Shown: positions 10,937 to 20,192, numbered from the stretch's first letter. The stretch: DNA of 64,000 bases from Fertoeibacter niger (GCF_009380135.2 NZ_WHUT02000001.1:646308-710307); one strand, 5' to 3'. Notes: generated by a model not told the origin, from the letters alone. Numbers and translations are program-made.

Positions 10937-12760
10937 TCAATCAGCAAGCCGCTGGTTCTGTGTCATTTCTTCATAGCGCGCCCGGGCCGCGCCCACTTCC
11001 GGCCGCACCGATACCGCAGGCACCGCCACATCCCACCAGTATCCGCCGGCCTCGGTCGAAGGCGCGGGGTCGGTGTCGATCACGATCACAACCGGAATGG
11101 CCGCACCCTTGGCCGCCGCCAGTTCCCGCTCGAGTGCCGCAATATCCGCCGCCTTCACCGCCTTGGCCCCCATGCTGGCCGCATGCGCCACGAAATCAAT
11201 CGCCGCGGGGTTCACATGATGGCTGTCATCCAGCAGGTTGTTGAAAGGCGCGCCCCCCGTGGCCTGTTGCAGCCGGTTGATGCAGCCGTAGCCACGGTTG
11301 TCGGTCAGCACCACGGTGAATCCGATGCCCATCATCACCGCCGTCGCCAGTTCGCTGTTGGCCATCATATAGCTGCCATCGCCCAGCATGCAGACCACAT
11401 CCGCCCCGGGCCGCGCCATCTTGATGCCCATCGCGCCCGCAATCTCGTATCCCATGCAGCTAAAGCCGTATTCCATGTGATAGCCGCCCTGCGCGGCATC
11501 CCAGATCTTGTGCAACTCGCCCGGCATGGTGCCCGCCGCGCCCATCACCACCGTTTCCGGCATGGCCGCACGGTTCACCGCGCCGATCACCTGCGCGTCG
11601 GTGGGCAGCGCATTGCCCGCACCCGGCGCGGCCTTGACCGCCGCCGTGGCCGCGAACCAGTCGTCCCGCAGGGCGGCGTTGGCGGCAAAGCTTTGGCTTC
11701 CCAAAGCATCGCCAAGGGCTTGCAGCGCGATCTTCGCATCCGCCACCAGATGCAGCGCGCCGTGTTTGTAGGCATCATAGGCCTGCACGTTGATGGAAAG
11801 TATCCGCCGCGCCGGGTTCTTGAACAGTGCCCAAGACCCGGTGGTGAAATCCTGAAACCGCGTGCCAAGGCCGATCACCAGATCCGCCGCCTCACACGCG
11901 ATATTGGCCGAGGACGCCCCGGTAACACCCACCGGGCCAAAATTCAGCGGATGGTCAAAGGCCAGCGCCGACTTGCCGCCCTGCGTTTCCACCACGGGAA
12001 TGTTGTGCGCCGTCGCGAAAGCCGCCAGTTCCGCCTCGGCCTGGGAATAGATCACCCCGCCACCCGCCACGATCACTGGGGCCTTGGCCGCCTTCAGCGC
12101 CGCCACAGCCTCGGCCAGATCGCCTGCATCCGGTTCGGGGCGGCGAAAGCGCCAGACCTTCGGCGCAAAGAATTCCTCGGGGTAATCAAAGGCTTCTGCC
12201 TGCACATCCTGACAGAAGGCCAGCGTCACCGGCCCGCAATCGGCGGGGTCCGTCATCACGCGGAAGGCGCGCGGCAGGGCTGTCAGTAGATGTTCGGGCC
12301 GTGAGATCCGGTCGAAATACCGCGACACCGGGCGGAAGCAATCATTGGCCGAAACCGTGCCATCGCTGAAATCCTCGATCTGTTGCAGCACAGGGTCGGG
12401 GGCGCGGTTGGCAAACACATCGCCCGGGATGATCAGCACCGGCAGGCGGTTCACATGCGCCAGCGCCGCCGCCGTCACCACGTTCAGCGCCCCGGGGCCG
12501 ATCGAGGTTGTCACCGCCATGGCCCGCCGCCGCTTGGCCGCCTTGGCATAGGCAATCGCCGCATGGGCCATGGTCTGTTCATTATGCCCGCGCCAGGTGG
12601 GCAGAGCCGCGCCGATGCCATGCAGCGCCTCGCCGATGCCCGCCACATTGCCATGGCCGAAGATTGCCCAGACACCCTCGATGAACCGCCCGCCATCCTC
12701 GGTTTGCTGCACCGAAAGCCAGCGCATCATCGCCTGCGCCGCCGTCAAACGAATGGTCAT
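10937..12760 (-). CDS. iolD: 3D-(3,5/4)-trihydroxycyclohexane-1,2-dione acylhydrolase (ThDP-dependent)
   Basis: Opens the ring of the diketo-inositol intermediate to 5-deoxy-glucuronate. At 607 residues it shows the three-domain layout of thiamin-diphosphate enzymes: N-terminal Pyr domain with GNVAGIGEAL, central domain, and C-terminal PP domain with the ThDP motif LGDGSYMMANSELATAV. Start ATG overlaps the stop of iolC by four bases (ATGA), giving translational coupling; MTIRLTAAQAMMRWL is the conserved N-terminus. Confidence 0.97.
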   Translation of the reverse strand: MTIRLTAAQAMMRWLSVQQTEDGGRFIEGVWAIFGHGNVAGIGEALHGIGAALPTWRGHNEQTMAHAAIAYAKAAKRRRAMAVTTSIGPGALNVVTAAALAHVNRLPVLIIPGDVFANRAPDPVLQQIEDFSDGTVSANDCFRPVSRYFDRISRPEHLLTALPRAFRVMTDPADCGPVTLAFCQDVQAEAFDYPEEFFAPKVWRFRRPEPDAGDLAEAVAALKAAKAPVIVAGGGVIYSQAEAELAAFATAHNIPVVETQGGKSALAFDHPLNFGPVGVTGASSANIACEAADLVIGLGTRFQDFTTGSWALFKNPARRILSINVQAYDAYKHGALHLVADAKIALQALGDALGSQSFAANAALRDDWFAATAAVKAAPGAGNALPTDAQVIGAVNRAAMPETVVMGAAGTMPGELHKIWDAAQGGYHMEYGFSCMGYEIAGAMGIKMARPGADVVCMLGDGSYMMANSELATAVMMGIGFTVVLTDNRGYGCINRLQQATGGAPFNNLLDDSHHVNPAAIDFVAHAASMGAKAVKAADIAALERELAAAKGAAIPVVIVIDTDPAPSTEAGGYWWDVAVPAVSVRPEVGAARARYEEMTQNQRLAD

Positions 12761-14664
12761 GCTGCCAACCCCTTTGCGGCCCGCGCCGCATCCCAGATGC
12801 GGCACAGCCGCGTGTAACGTTCCGCCATCATGGCCACCGCGCCGGCATCGTCCAAAGCACCCGCCAGCCACGCTTTTGCCGCATCAACGAAAATCGTGCG
12901 CCCCACGGCGAAACCCTTGACCAGATCATGCCGCGCGGCCAAAGCCATCGAGGCCGCCAGTTCATCCTCTGCCGCATCCAACCCCAGCACCACGACGCCG
13001 CGCACATGCGGGTCATTGGCGGTGATCACCGCGCAGGCCCGTGCCCAGGCGGCATCGGTGCCAAAGGGTTCCAGCTTCCACCAGTCGGGATAGATGCCGA
13101 TGTCATAGAACCGCTGGATCAGCCGGGCCGAGGTGTCATCATCCACCGCCCCCACCTTTGACGGAATGATTTCCAGCAGCATTTCCAGCCGGTTGCGCCG
13201 CGCGGCGTGGAAAAGCCGCGTCACCACCGCCTCTTGTTCGGCCTGCATCGCCGCATCGTCATCGGGGTGGCAGAAGCACAGCACCTTGACCACATGGCCC
13301 AGCGGCCATTCCGCCAGCCCGCCATAATCCGGCCCGATCTCGGGCTCCAGCGTCAGGGGGCGTGAGCCCGGCCATTCCACCGGCCGCCCCACCCACAGCC
13401 CCGTGCCCGCCGCCGCCTGCAATGCCTGCCGCCCCAGCCGGTTGTCGCACAAGATGCCATGGCCGGGCTGGCCATCCGCCACCTGCAAGGCCGCCGTCAG
13501 GCACAGCTTCTTGAACGCCCCGATCCGCGCAGGGGTTGCCCCTTCCATCGCCTCCAGCTGCATGCGGTGGTCAAAGGCGAACACCCGCATGGTGGACCAA
13601 TCCTCATGCCGGTTGGTGGACCAATGCACCTGCTCCAGCGCCGCATCCTTGCGCAGGGCGGGCGTCACCACGCCCCGGTTCAGGAAAAACCGCAACTCAT
13701 CCCAACTGGGATAGGCCGGGGTGCAGCCATGCCGCGACACCGCGAAAGCCCCGCAGGCATTGGCATATGTCAGCGCCACGGGCCAGGGCTCGCCATCCAG
13801 CCAGCCCTTTATCAGGCCCGACATGAACCCGTCACCCGCCCCCAGCACATTGAACACCTCGATGGGAAAGCCCGGCCCCGCCTGCCCCTGATCCAAGGTA
13901 TCGGGGATCGGCCCGGTAAAGGCCGCAGCCCCCATCGGCCCGCGCTTGCACACCAGCGTGGCCCCCGACACCGCCCGCACCGCCCGCAGCGCGGCGATGG
14001 TATCGGTTGTGCCGCCCGCGATGTGAAACTCTTCTTCCGTGCCCACGATCAGGTCGAACAGATGCAGCGTGGCCTGCAACTTGGCCGTTACGGCGGCGCT
14101 TTCAATGAACCGGCTCTCGCCAGCGCCATGCCCCGCCAACCCCCACAGGTTCGGGCGGTAATCGATATCCAGCGCGGTCTGCGCGCCATTGGCCCGCGCC
14201 AGATGCAGCGCCTTCATCACCGCCGCCTCGGTGCGGGCATGTGACAGATGCGTGCCGGTCGCCACCACCGCCCGCGCCTCGGCGATGAACACCGGGTCAA
14301 TGTCATCCTCGCACAGCGCCATGTCGGCGCAATTCTCGCGGTAGAATATCAGCGGAAACTGCGTGTCGTCGCGGATGCCCAGCAGCACCAGCGCGGTCAG
14401 CCGCTCCGGGTCGGTTTTCACCCCCCGCACATCCACCCCTTCGCGGGCCAGTTCCTCGCGGATGAAGCGGCCCATGTGTTCATCCCCCACCCGGGTGATC
14501 AGGGCTGAACGCAGCCCCAGCCGCGCCGTGCCCGCCGCCATGTTGGTAGGGCTGCCGCCGATGTATTTCTGGAACGACCCCATATCCTCCAGCCGCCCGC
14601 CCACCTGCGCGCCGTAAAGATCGACCGAGGAGCGGCCGATGGTGATGACATCCAGCGTCTTCAT
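12757..14664 (-). CDS. iolC: 5-dehydro-2-deoxygluconokinase fused to a DUF2090 (aldolase-like) domain
   Basis: The N-terminal part (about 1-325) is a PfkB-family sugar kinase with GGSPTNMAAGTARLG and the phosphate-binding NVLGAGDGFMSGLI, as in IolC, which phosphorylates 2-deoxy-5-keto-gluconate. The remaining 300 or so residues form a DUF2090 domain, related to class I aldolases, with RVFAFDHRMQLE at its start. Total 635 residues; the fused arrangement is common in proteobacterial iol loci, and the second half may perform the subsequent aldol cleavage otherwise done by IolJ, but that is inference. Start ATG encodes MKTLDVITIGRSSVDLYG. First gene of the iolCDEB run. Confidence 0.94.
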   Translation of the reverse strand: MKTLDVITIGRSSVDLYGAQVGGRLEDMGSFQKYIGGSPTNMAAGTARLGLRSALITRVGDEHMGRFIREELAREGVDVRGVKTDPERLTALVLLGIRDDTQFPLIFYRENCADMALCEDDIDPVFIAEARAVVATGTHLSHARTEAAVMKALHLARANGAQTALDIDYRPNLWGLAGHGAGESRFIESAAVTAKLQATLHLFDLIVGTEEEFHIAGGTTDTIAALRAVRAVSGATLVCKRGPMGAAAFTGPIPDTLDQGQAGPGFPIEVFNVLGAGDGFMSGLIKGWLDGEPWPVALTYANACGAFAVSRHGCTPAYPSWDELRFFLNRGVVTPALRKDAALEQVHWSTNRHEDWSTMRVFAFDHRMQLEAMEGATPARIGAFKKLCLTAALQVADGQPGHGILCDNRLGRQALQAAAGTGLWVGRPVEWPGSRPLTLEPEIGPDYGGLAEWPLGHVVKVLCFCHPDDDAAMQAEQEAVVTRLFHAARRNRLEMLLEIIPSKVGAVDDDTSARLIQRFYDIGIYPDWWKLEPFGTDAAWARACAVITANDPHVRGVVVLGLDAAEDELAASMALAARHDLVKGFAVGRTIFVDAAKAWLAGALDDAGAVAMMAERYTRLCRIWDAARAAKGLAA

Positions 14665-14770
14665 CTGATATGCATTCCCCGTGCATGGGTTGTGCATCGG
14701 TTAAGCAGCTGCCTTTCGGCCATCCCACACCCCGATGTCCCTCCCAGAGACTCAACCGTTTGCACGGTTT

Positions 14771-14786
14771 TGGAATATTTATTCCA
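14771..14786. promoter_or_regulatory. Candidate IolR operator upstream of iolC
   Basis: TGGAATATTTATTCCA is a perfect inverted repeat with a two-base centre and fits the GGAA-N6-TTCC pattern described for IolR of rhizobia. It lies between the 3' end of iolR and the start of iolC and closely matches the site at 15709-15724. Confidence 0.7.
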
Positions 14787-14788
14787 TT

Positions 14789-15664
14789 TTATTCGGCAGG
14801 CAAAGCCTTTTCTTCGGGCTTGCGCAAATCATCTGCCCCGCCCCGCGCCGACCCCACCGCCACCGCCAGCGAAATCGCCAGCGCGATAGTGGCCGACAGC
14901 GAACGAAACGCGCCAAAATCCACCTCCGGCACGGTCAGCACGGCATCCGAATGCCGCGCCAGCGGGCTGGTCAGCCGGTCGGTGATGCCGATCACCGGCA
15001 GGCCACGCTCGCGGGCATCCTGCGCCAGTTGCAGGGTTTCCTCGGAATAGGGGGTAAAGGTGATGGCGATCATCGCATCGCCGGGCCGCAGCGCGAAACG
15101 GTGGTCAAGCCGGCCAACCGCATCATGCAGCATCGCCGGAACCGCCATTTTCTCAAACACATAGGTCAGGTATGTGGCCACCGGAAAGGCGCGGCGCAGC
15201 CCCACCACATGCAGGGTTTCCGCCCGGGCCAGCACCGCCACTGCCGCATCCAGCGCCGCCTCGTCCACCGATTTGGCCAGCGCTTCCAGCGACAGCCGCC
15301 CCGCCTCGACAAATTCGGCCAAAAGCGCGGCAGGGCTGCCCGCACCATTGTCTTTCAGGTTCTTCAACCGCGTCGAATAATCCGGCCAGCCGGGGGCATA
15401 AGCCTCGCGGAACAGCTTTTGCATTTCGGAAAAACCCGAAAATCCCATGATCTGACAGAATCGCATCAGAGCCGAGGGCGGCACATCCGCCCCGGCCGCC
15501 AGTTCCGCCACGGTCGACACGGCGATCCGGTCGGCGTTGGCGGCGATATGGTCGGCGCATTGCCGCAGCCGCTTGGGCAGGCCTTCCGACACCAAGGCCA
15601 GCCGGTCGCGGAATTCCTCCACCGTGGCAGGGGCGGTGTTGAGGGCGGGCGCGGCATCATCCAT
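14789..15664 (-). CDS. iolR: MurR/RpiR-family transcriptional regulator, likely IolR
   Basis: A 291-residue regulator with an N-terminal RpiR-type helix-turn-helix (about 15-90; PPSALMRFCQIMGFSGFSEM) and a C-terminal SIS sugar-phosphate-binding domain (about 130-265; includes ALRPGDAMIAITFTPYSEET). In alphaproteobacteria RpiR-type IolR represses inositol catabolism and responds to an intermediate of the pathway. Its position between iolC and a divergent dehydrogenase, and palindromes just outside both of its ends, support the same role. The specific assignment is by context; the family call is firm. Confidence 0.85.
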   Translation of the reverse strand: MDDAAPALNTAPATVEEFRDRLALVSEGLPKRLRQCADHIAANADRIAVSTVAELAAGADVPPSALMRFCQIMGFSGFSEMQKLFREAYAPGWPDYSTRLKNLKDNGAGSPAALLAEFVEAGRLSLEALAKSVDEAALDAAVAVLARAETLHVVGLRRAFPVATYLTYVFEKMAVPAMLHDAVGRLDHRFALRPGDAMIAITFTPYSEETLQLAQDARERGLPVIGITDRLTSPLARHSDAVLTVPEVDFGAFRSLSATIALAISLAVAVGSARGGADDLRKPEEKALPAE

Positions 15665-15708
15665 GCGTTTTTCCTTGACAGGGACGGGTCATTTCAGGCT
15701 AGCACGCA

Positions 15709-15724
15709 TGGAACAAATATTCCA
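15709..15724. promoter_or_regulatory. Candidate IolR operator between iolR and the dehydrogenase gene
   Basis: TGGAACAAATATTCCA repeats the 14771-14786 palindrome with a single base difference from a perfect inverted repeat. It sits in the divergent promoter region, 24 bases before the ATG of the dehydrogenase and 45 bases upstream of the iolR start, so it could control both. Confidence 0.7.
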
Positions 15725-15747
15725 ATCGGAAAGCGGTGGGGCAACGA

Positions 15748-16866
15748 ATGCTTAACATTGGTGTGGCACTGATCGGCACAGGTTTCATGGGCAAGACCCA
15801 TGCCCTGGCCTGGCGCAATGTCAAGGCGGTGATGGGTGATGTGCCCACGCCGGTGTTGACCGTGCTTTGCGACACGCCTTTGCCGCAGGCCGAACGTTTC
15901 GCGGGCCAGTTCGGCTTTGCCCGCGCGACCGATGACTGGCAGGCGATGCTGGCCGACCCGGCGGTGCAGGTGGTGTCGATCACAACGCCCAACCGGATGC
16001 ATCACGCCATGGCGCTGGCGGCACTGGCGGCGGGCAAACATGTGTGGTGCGAAAAACCCATGGCCCTGACGCTGGAACAGGCCGAGGAGATGGAGGCCGC
16101 GGCCCGCGCGGCGGGCGTGGTCACGATGGTGGGCTACAATTACATCAAGAACCCCGCTTTCACCCATGCGCAGCGCCTGATTGCCGAGGGTGCCATCGGG
16201 CGGCTGGTGCAGTTCCGCGGCTGGGTGGATGAGGATTATCAGGCCGATCCCGCCCTGCCCTGGTCCTGGCGCGCGATGATCGCCGAGGCCGGGCTGGGCG
16301 CGCTGGGTGACATCGGCAGCCATCTGGTCAGCATGGCGCATGGGCTGATGGGGCCCATAGCCTCGGTCATGGCCGACATGCAGACCATCCACGAAACCCG
16401 CCCCCTGCCCGACGGAAGCGGCAGCGGCGTGGTGGAAAACGAGGACGCGGCCTCGGTCCTCTTGCGCTTTGCCAGTGGCGCGCAGGGGTCGATGGTCATC
16501 TCGCGTTCGGCCTGGGGCCGCAAATCACGGCTGGGGTTCGAGGTGCACGGCACCACCGGCATGATCACATTCGATCAGGAACGGATGAATGAATTGCAGC
16601 TTTATCAAAACCTTGGCCCGATGGCCGAGCAAGGCTTCAAGACCATCCTCACCGGCCCCGCGCATCCGCCCTACGGGGCCTTCTGCCCCGCCCCGGGGCA
16701 CCAGCTGGGCTTCAACGAGATGAAGATCATCGAATGCGCCGCCCTGCTGCGTGCCATCGCGGGCGGGCCAAAGGCGCATCCCGATTTCACCGATGCCTTG
16801 GCCTATGAACGCGCAATACATGCCATGGCGCAATCGGCGCGCGAGGAACGGCGCGTATCGCTCTGA
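15748..16866 (+). CDS. Gfo/Idh/MocA-family oxidoreductase, probable inositol-pathway dehydrogenase
   Basis: A 372-residue NAD(P)-dependent dehydrogenase: Rossmann motif GTGFMGKTHALAW at the N-terminus, the family's EKPMALTLEQAEEM substrate-proximal motif, and a C-terminal substrate domain with GALGDIGSHLVSMAHGLMG. Start ATG follows a GGTGGGG ribosome site; a GTG four codons upstream is also open. Its divergent placement from iolR and the shared palindrome suggest it oxidises an inositol isomer or inosose, but the length and sequence do not let me call it IolG itself. Confidence 0.85.
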   Translation: MLNIGVALIGTGFMGKTHALAWRNVKAVMGDVPTPVLTVLCDTPLPQAERFAGQFGFARATDDWQAMLADPAVQVVSITTPNRMHHAMALAALAAGKHVWCEKPMALTLEQAEEMEAAARAAGVVTMVGYNYIKNPAFTHAQRLIAEGAIGRLVQFRGWVDEDYQADPALPWSWRAMIAEAGLGALGDIGSHLVSMAHGLMGPIASVMADMQTIHETRPLPDGSGSGVVENEDAASVLLRFASGAQGSMVISRSAWGRKSRLGFEVHGTTGMITFDQERMNELQLYQNLGPMAEQGFKTILTGPAHPPYGAFCPAPGHQLGFNEMKIIECAALLRAIAGGPKAHPDFTDALAYERAIHAMAQSAREERRVSL

Positions 16867-16874
16867 TCTTTCTT

Positions 16875-16927
16875 CATTTTCTGTCTCTAAAATATCCCAC
16901 GGGGGTGTGGGGGTGTGAAACCCCCAC
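16875..16927 (+). repeat. Dispersed repeat copy C (box plus hairpin)
   Basis: CATTTTCTGTCTCTAAAATA and TCCCACGGGGG are followed by a perfect 7-bp stem GTGGGGG/CCCCCAC with loop TGTGAAA. It sits between the convergent dehydrogenase and lpxB genes, where the hairpin could also serve as a terminator. Confidence 0.75.
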
Positions 16928-16978
16928 TCCGCCCTCAGACAAGGCACCACCCCCGGCAGTCATCAGCAAAAATCGCCG

Positions 16979-18121
16979 TCAGGCGTGATGAGCGGCCCCC
17001 AGCGCGCCCAGCACAGACCGCGCCGCGCGCAGGCCCGGGGCCTCACCGCCCTGCCCCAGCCGCTGCATGGTCAGCGCCATGGCCGCCCGCTGGCCTTTGG
17101 CCCCCGCCAGCAGCGCCTCCAGCGCCGGGGCTATCCGCTCTGCCCGGCAGTCGCGGCCCAGAAACTCCGGCACCACGCGAGTTTCCGACACCAGGTTCAC
17201 CAGCGTCACCGTATCCACCAGCGCCGCGCGGCGCATCAGCCACAGCGTCAGAGGGTGCATGTCATAGGCGATGACCATCGGCACACCGGCGGCTGCCAGT
17301 TCCAGCGACACGGTGCCCGATGCCGCCAGCGCCACATCCGCCGCGCCAAAGGCTGCGCGCTTTTCCGCAGCGGTTTCAATGATCTGCGGGGCCACCGGCC
17401 AATCCGCCACCCGTTCCCGCACCAGCCCGGCCACGCCGCGCACCGTGGGCAGCAGCACCCGCAGCCCCGGGTGGCGTGGCAGCAGCAGCCCCAGCGTCGC
17501 GCCGATCACCGGGGCCAGCCGCGCCACCTCGCCCCGGCGCGAGCCTGGCAGCGCCAGCAGCACCGGCCCCGGCCCCAGCGTGGCGTGCAGCGCCGCCACA
17601 TCGGCAGCGGGGGCCAAAGGCTCGGCCACCACCGGATGCCCCACGAAATCGCAGGTCATACCCGCAGCGGTCATATAAGGCGGCTCGAACGGCAGCAGCG
17701 CCAGCACATGATCAATCACCTGCGCCATCTTGGCCGCCCGGCCCGGCCGCCAGGCCCAGACCGAGGGTGCCACATAGTGGATGGTGCGCAGCCCCGGCCG
17801 GGCCGCTTTCACGATCCGCGCCACCCGCAGGCAGAAATCGGGGCTGTCGATGGTGATCAGCGTCGCCGGTTCCGCCGCCAGCGCCGCCGCGGCGGTTTCG
17901 GCAATGCGGCGTTTCAGGTGGCGGTATTTCGGCAGGATCTCGGCGATGCCCATCACCGACAATTCCTCCATCGGGAACAGGCTGGCCAGCCCCTCGGCCT
18001 GCATCAGCGGCCCACCCACCCCGGCGAATGTCACCCCGGGGGCCAGCGCCTTCAGCCCCGCCATCAGCGCCGCCCCCAGCCGGTCGCCCGAAGGCTCGCC
18101 CGCGATCAGGAACAGTTTCAA
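16979..18121 (-). CDS. lpxB: Lipid-A-disaccharide synthase
   Basis: Condenses UDP-2,3-diacylglucosamine with lipid X to form the lipid A disaccharide; a GT19 glycosyltransferase at the inner face of the inner membrane. The 380-residue protein begins with KLFLIAGEPSGDRLGAAL and shows GVGGPLMQAEGL, LLALPGSRRGEV and SGTVSLELAAAGVPMVIAYD. The start is TTG, overlapping the lpxI stop as TTGA; no ATG is available before the conserved N-terminus. It is the last gene of the long envelope operon. Confidence 0.95.
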   Translation of the reverse strand: MKLFLIAGEPSGDRLGAALMAGLKALAPGVTFAGVGGPLMQAEGLASLFPMEELSVMGIAEILPKYRHLKRRIAETAAAALAAEPATLITIDSPDFCLRVARIVKAARPGLRTIHYVAPSVWAWRPGRAAKMAQVIDHVLALLPFEPPYMTAAGMTCDFVGHPVVAEPLAPAADVAALHATLGPGPVLLALPGSRRGEVARLAPVIGATLGLLLPRHPGLRVLLPTVRGVAGLVRERVADWPVAPQIIETAAEKRAAFGAADVALAASGTVSLELAAAGVPMVIAYDMHPLTLWLMRRAALVDTVTLVNLVSETRVVPEFLGRDCRAERIAPALEALLAGAKGQRAAMALTMQRLGQGGEAPGLRAARSVLGALGAAHHA

Positions 18122-18939
18122 GGCCTTGCCCACAGGAACAGGCCAAGCCGCCCCGCCTCGGCCACCATCGCCGCCGGGTCCAGCAAGATCACCCCGCCCG
18201 CCTGAAACGCCACCCCGGCCAGCCCCGCCGCCGCGGCCCGGTGCAGGGTTTCCACCCCCAGGGCGGGCAGGTCGATGCGCCGGTCCTGCCCCGGTTTCGG
18301 GGCCTTGTAGAACACGCCCTTGGCGCCTGCGGGGTTGGGGCGGCGGGCGGTTTGCGCCACCCAGTCCAGCATCGCATCGGTGCCGGGCAAAGCCTCGACC
18401 GCCAGACACAGGCCCTGCGCCACCACCGCGCCCTGCCCCACATCCACCGCACCCAGCGCCGCCACGATGGCCGCCGCACGGTCGGCATCGCGGGCATCCG
18501 CCTCGGTGGGCGCACCGCACAGCACGCCTTCGCCGGGCAACAGCGCCGGGGCCAGATCGGCCACCCCCTGCACGGCAAAGCCGTGATCCTCGAATATGCC
18601 GATCACCGCGCGCAGGGTGGCGTCGTCACCGCCCTGCAAGGCCGCCAGCAACACAGGCACCAGTTGCGCGGTGGCAGGGTCGAACAGAGCGGGGTCAAGG
18701 CGGGGCCGTGTCACCGCCCCGGCAAAGACCACGCGGGTCACGCCCTCGTCCTGCAAAAGCCGCAGGAACGGGGCCAGCCGTTCGACGCGGAACACATGGT
18801 CTACCGCCACGGCATCGGGCACAAACCCCTCCAGCGCCGCCACCAGCGGCGGCTGCGGCAAGGCCGCCACCAGCGCGGCAGGCAACCCGCCACGCCCGGC
18901 GATCAGCGCCAGCCGCCCGGATTCAGCGGCCCCTGTCAT
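18118..18939 (-). CDS. lpxI: UDP-2,3-diacylglucosamine pyrophosphatase LpxI
   Basis: Hydrolyses UDP-2,3-diacylglucosamine to lipid X, the role taken by LpxH in gammaproteobacteria. The 273-residue protein has the LpxI/DUF1009 pattern: N-terminal LALIAGRGGLPAALVAA, central GAVDVGQGAVVAQGLCLAVE, the TDAML segment, and C-terminal GVFYKAPKPGQDRRIDLPALG. It overlaps lpxA upstream by four bases and lpxB downstream by four bases, so expression is tightly coupled. Confidence 0.95.
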   Translation of the reverse strand: MTGAAESGRLALIAGRGGLPAALVAALPQPPLVAALEGFVPDAVAVDHVFRVERLAPFLRLLQDEGVTRVVFAGAVTRPRLDPALFDPATAQLVPVLLAALQGGDDATLRAVIGIFEDHGFAVQGVADLAPALLPGEGVLCGAPTEADARDADRAAAIVAALGAVDVGQGAVVAQGLCLAVEALPGTDAMLDWVAQTARRPNPAGAKGVFYKAPKPGQDRRIDLPALGVETLHRAAAAGLAGVAFQAGGVILLDPAAMVAEAGRLGLFLWARP

Positions 18940-19721
18940 TTCGGCGTCAGGAATGATCGGTCAGACGCGGCGAGAATGAAATCGGTCATCTCGCGCACAT
19001 GGTCGCTGTCGGTTTCGTCATGCAGGCGCTGCGCGCGTTGCAGGAACGTGCCCTCGCCCTGCGCCAGCATCTGGTAGCCTGCGCGCAGCGCGGTGATCTC
19101 GGCCCGGTTGACGCCACGGCGTTTCAGCCCCACCAGGTTCAGCCCGTCCAGATCGCCGCGCGGACCCTGCACCAGCCCATGCGGCAGCACGTCATTCGTC
19201 ACCATGGTCACGGCCCCGATGATCGCGCCGCGCCCCACCCGCACCCATTGATGGATGCCCGACAGACCGCCCACGATCACATCATCGCCCAGCACGCAAT
19301 GGCCCGCCACCGCCGCCTGATTGGCCAGGATCACACGGTTGCCCACCTGCGCGTCATGGCCCACATGCGCACCGGTCATCAACAGGCAGTCATCGCCCAC
19401 CCGGGTCACACCGCCGCCGCCCTCGGTGCCGGTGTTCAGCGTGGCCCCTTCGCGGATGCGGCAGCGTTCGCCCACGATCAGCCGCGTGTGCTCGCCCCGG
19501 TATTTCAGATCCTGCGGCACCTCGCCCACCACGGCAAAGGGGAATATCACCGTGCCCGCACCCACTTCGGTCCAGCCGGTCACGACGGCATGGCTTTTCA
19601 CCACCACGCCCGCGCCCAGTGTCACCTCGGGGCCGATCAGCGCAAAGGGGCCGATCGTGCAGCCCTCGCCGATCACCGCGCCGGGCTCGATGACGGCGGA
19701 AGGGTGGATGCTGGAGGTCAT
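18936..19721 (-). CDS. lpxA: UDP-N-acetylglucosamine O-acyltransferase
   Basis: Catalyses the first step of lipid A synthesis, transfer of a 3-hydroxyacyl chain from ACP to UDP-GlcNAc. The 261-residue protein is a left-handed beta-helix trimer subunit built of hexapeptide repeats (for example HPSAVIEPGAVIGEGC) with catalytic-histidine region TGAHVGHDAQVGN and the C-terminal helical domain starting at LNLVGLKRRGV. It overlaps the lpxI start by four bases and follows fabZ by three bases. Confidence 0.97.
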   Translation of the reverse strand: MTSSIHPSAVIEPGAVIGEGCTIGPFALIGPEVTLGAGVVVKSHAVVTGWTEVGAGTVIFPFAVVGEVPQDLKYRGEHTRLIVGERCRIREGATLNTGTEGGGGVTRVGDDCLLMTGAHVGHDAQVGNRVILANQAAVAGHCVLGDDVIVGGLSGIHQWVRVGRGAIIGAVTMVTNDVLPHGLVQGPRGDLDGLNLVGLKRRGVNRAEITALRAGYQMLAQGEGTFLQRAQRLHDETDSDHVREMTDFILAASDRSFLTPK

Positions 19722-19724
19722 GCC

Positions 19725-20192
19725 TCAGGCCTTCGGCACGTCGAACATGGCGGTATAGACCGCCTCGGTGGCCAGTTCGCCCGCCACCATGCCGCGCCCT
19801 TCGAATTTCCACACCCGGCCACCGCCGCGCAGCGCCTTGACATGCAGTTCCAGCACATCGCCCGGCACCACCTTGCGGCGGAACTTGGCGCTTTCCACGC
19901 CCATGAAGAACACGTTCGCGCCCTTGTCCACCAGATCCATCGACACGCCCACCAGCACGCCCGCCGTCTGGGCCAAGGCCTCGATGATCATCACGCCGGG
20001 CAGAATGGGCATGCCCGGGAAATGGCCCTGAAACTGCGGCTCGTTATAGCTGACGTTCTTGATGCCCACGGCGCTTTCATGCGGCACGATGCTGTGCACC
20101 TTGTCGATCAGCAGGAACGGGTAGCGGTGCGGGATGATCCGCTGGATCATCGACAGGTCGGCCTCGGCCATGCGGGGGGTCATGTCATTCAT
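19725..20192 (-). CDS. fabZ: 3-hydroxyacyl-ACP dehydratase FabZ
   Basis: Dehydrates 3-hydroxyacyl-ACP in fatty-acid elongation and competes with LpxA for the same substrate pool, which explains their pairing. The 155-residue hot-dog-fold protein contains [13 protein letters not shown], the catalytic histidine in [20 protein letters not shown] and the catalytic glutamate in that same IEALAQ helix. lpxD, commonly found just before fabZ in proteobacteria, is absent here. Confidence 0.97.
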   Translation of the reverse strand: MNDMTPRMAEADLSMIQRIIPHRYPFLLIDKVHSIVPHESAVGIKNVSYNEPQFQGHFPGMPILPGVMIIEALAQTAGVLVGVSMDLVDKGANVFFMGVESAKFRRKVVPGDVLELHVKALRGGGRVWKFEGRGMVAGELATEAVYTAMFDVPKA

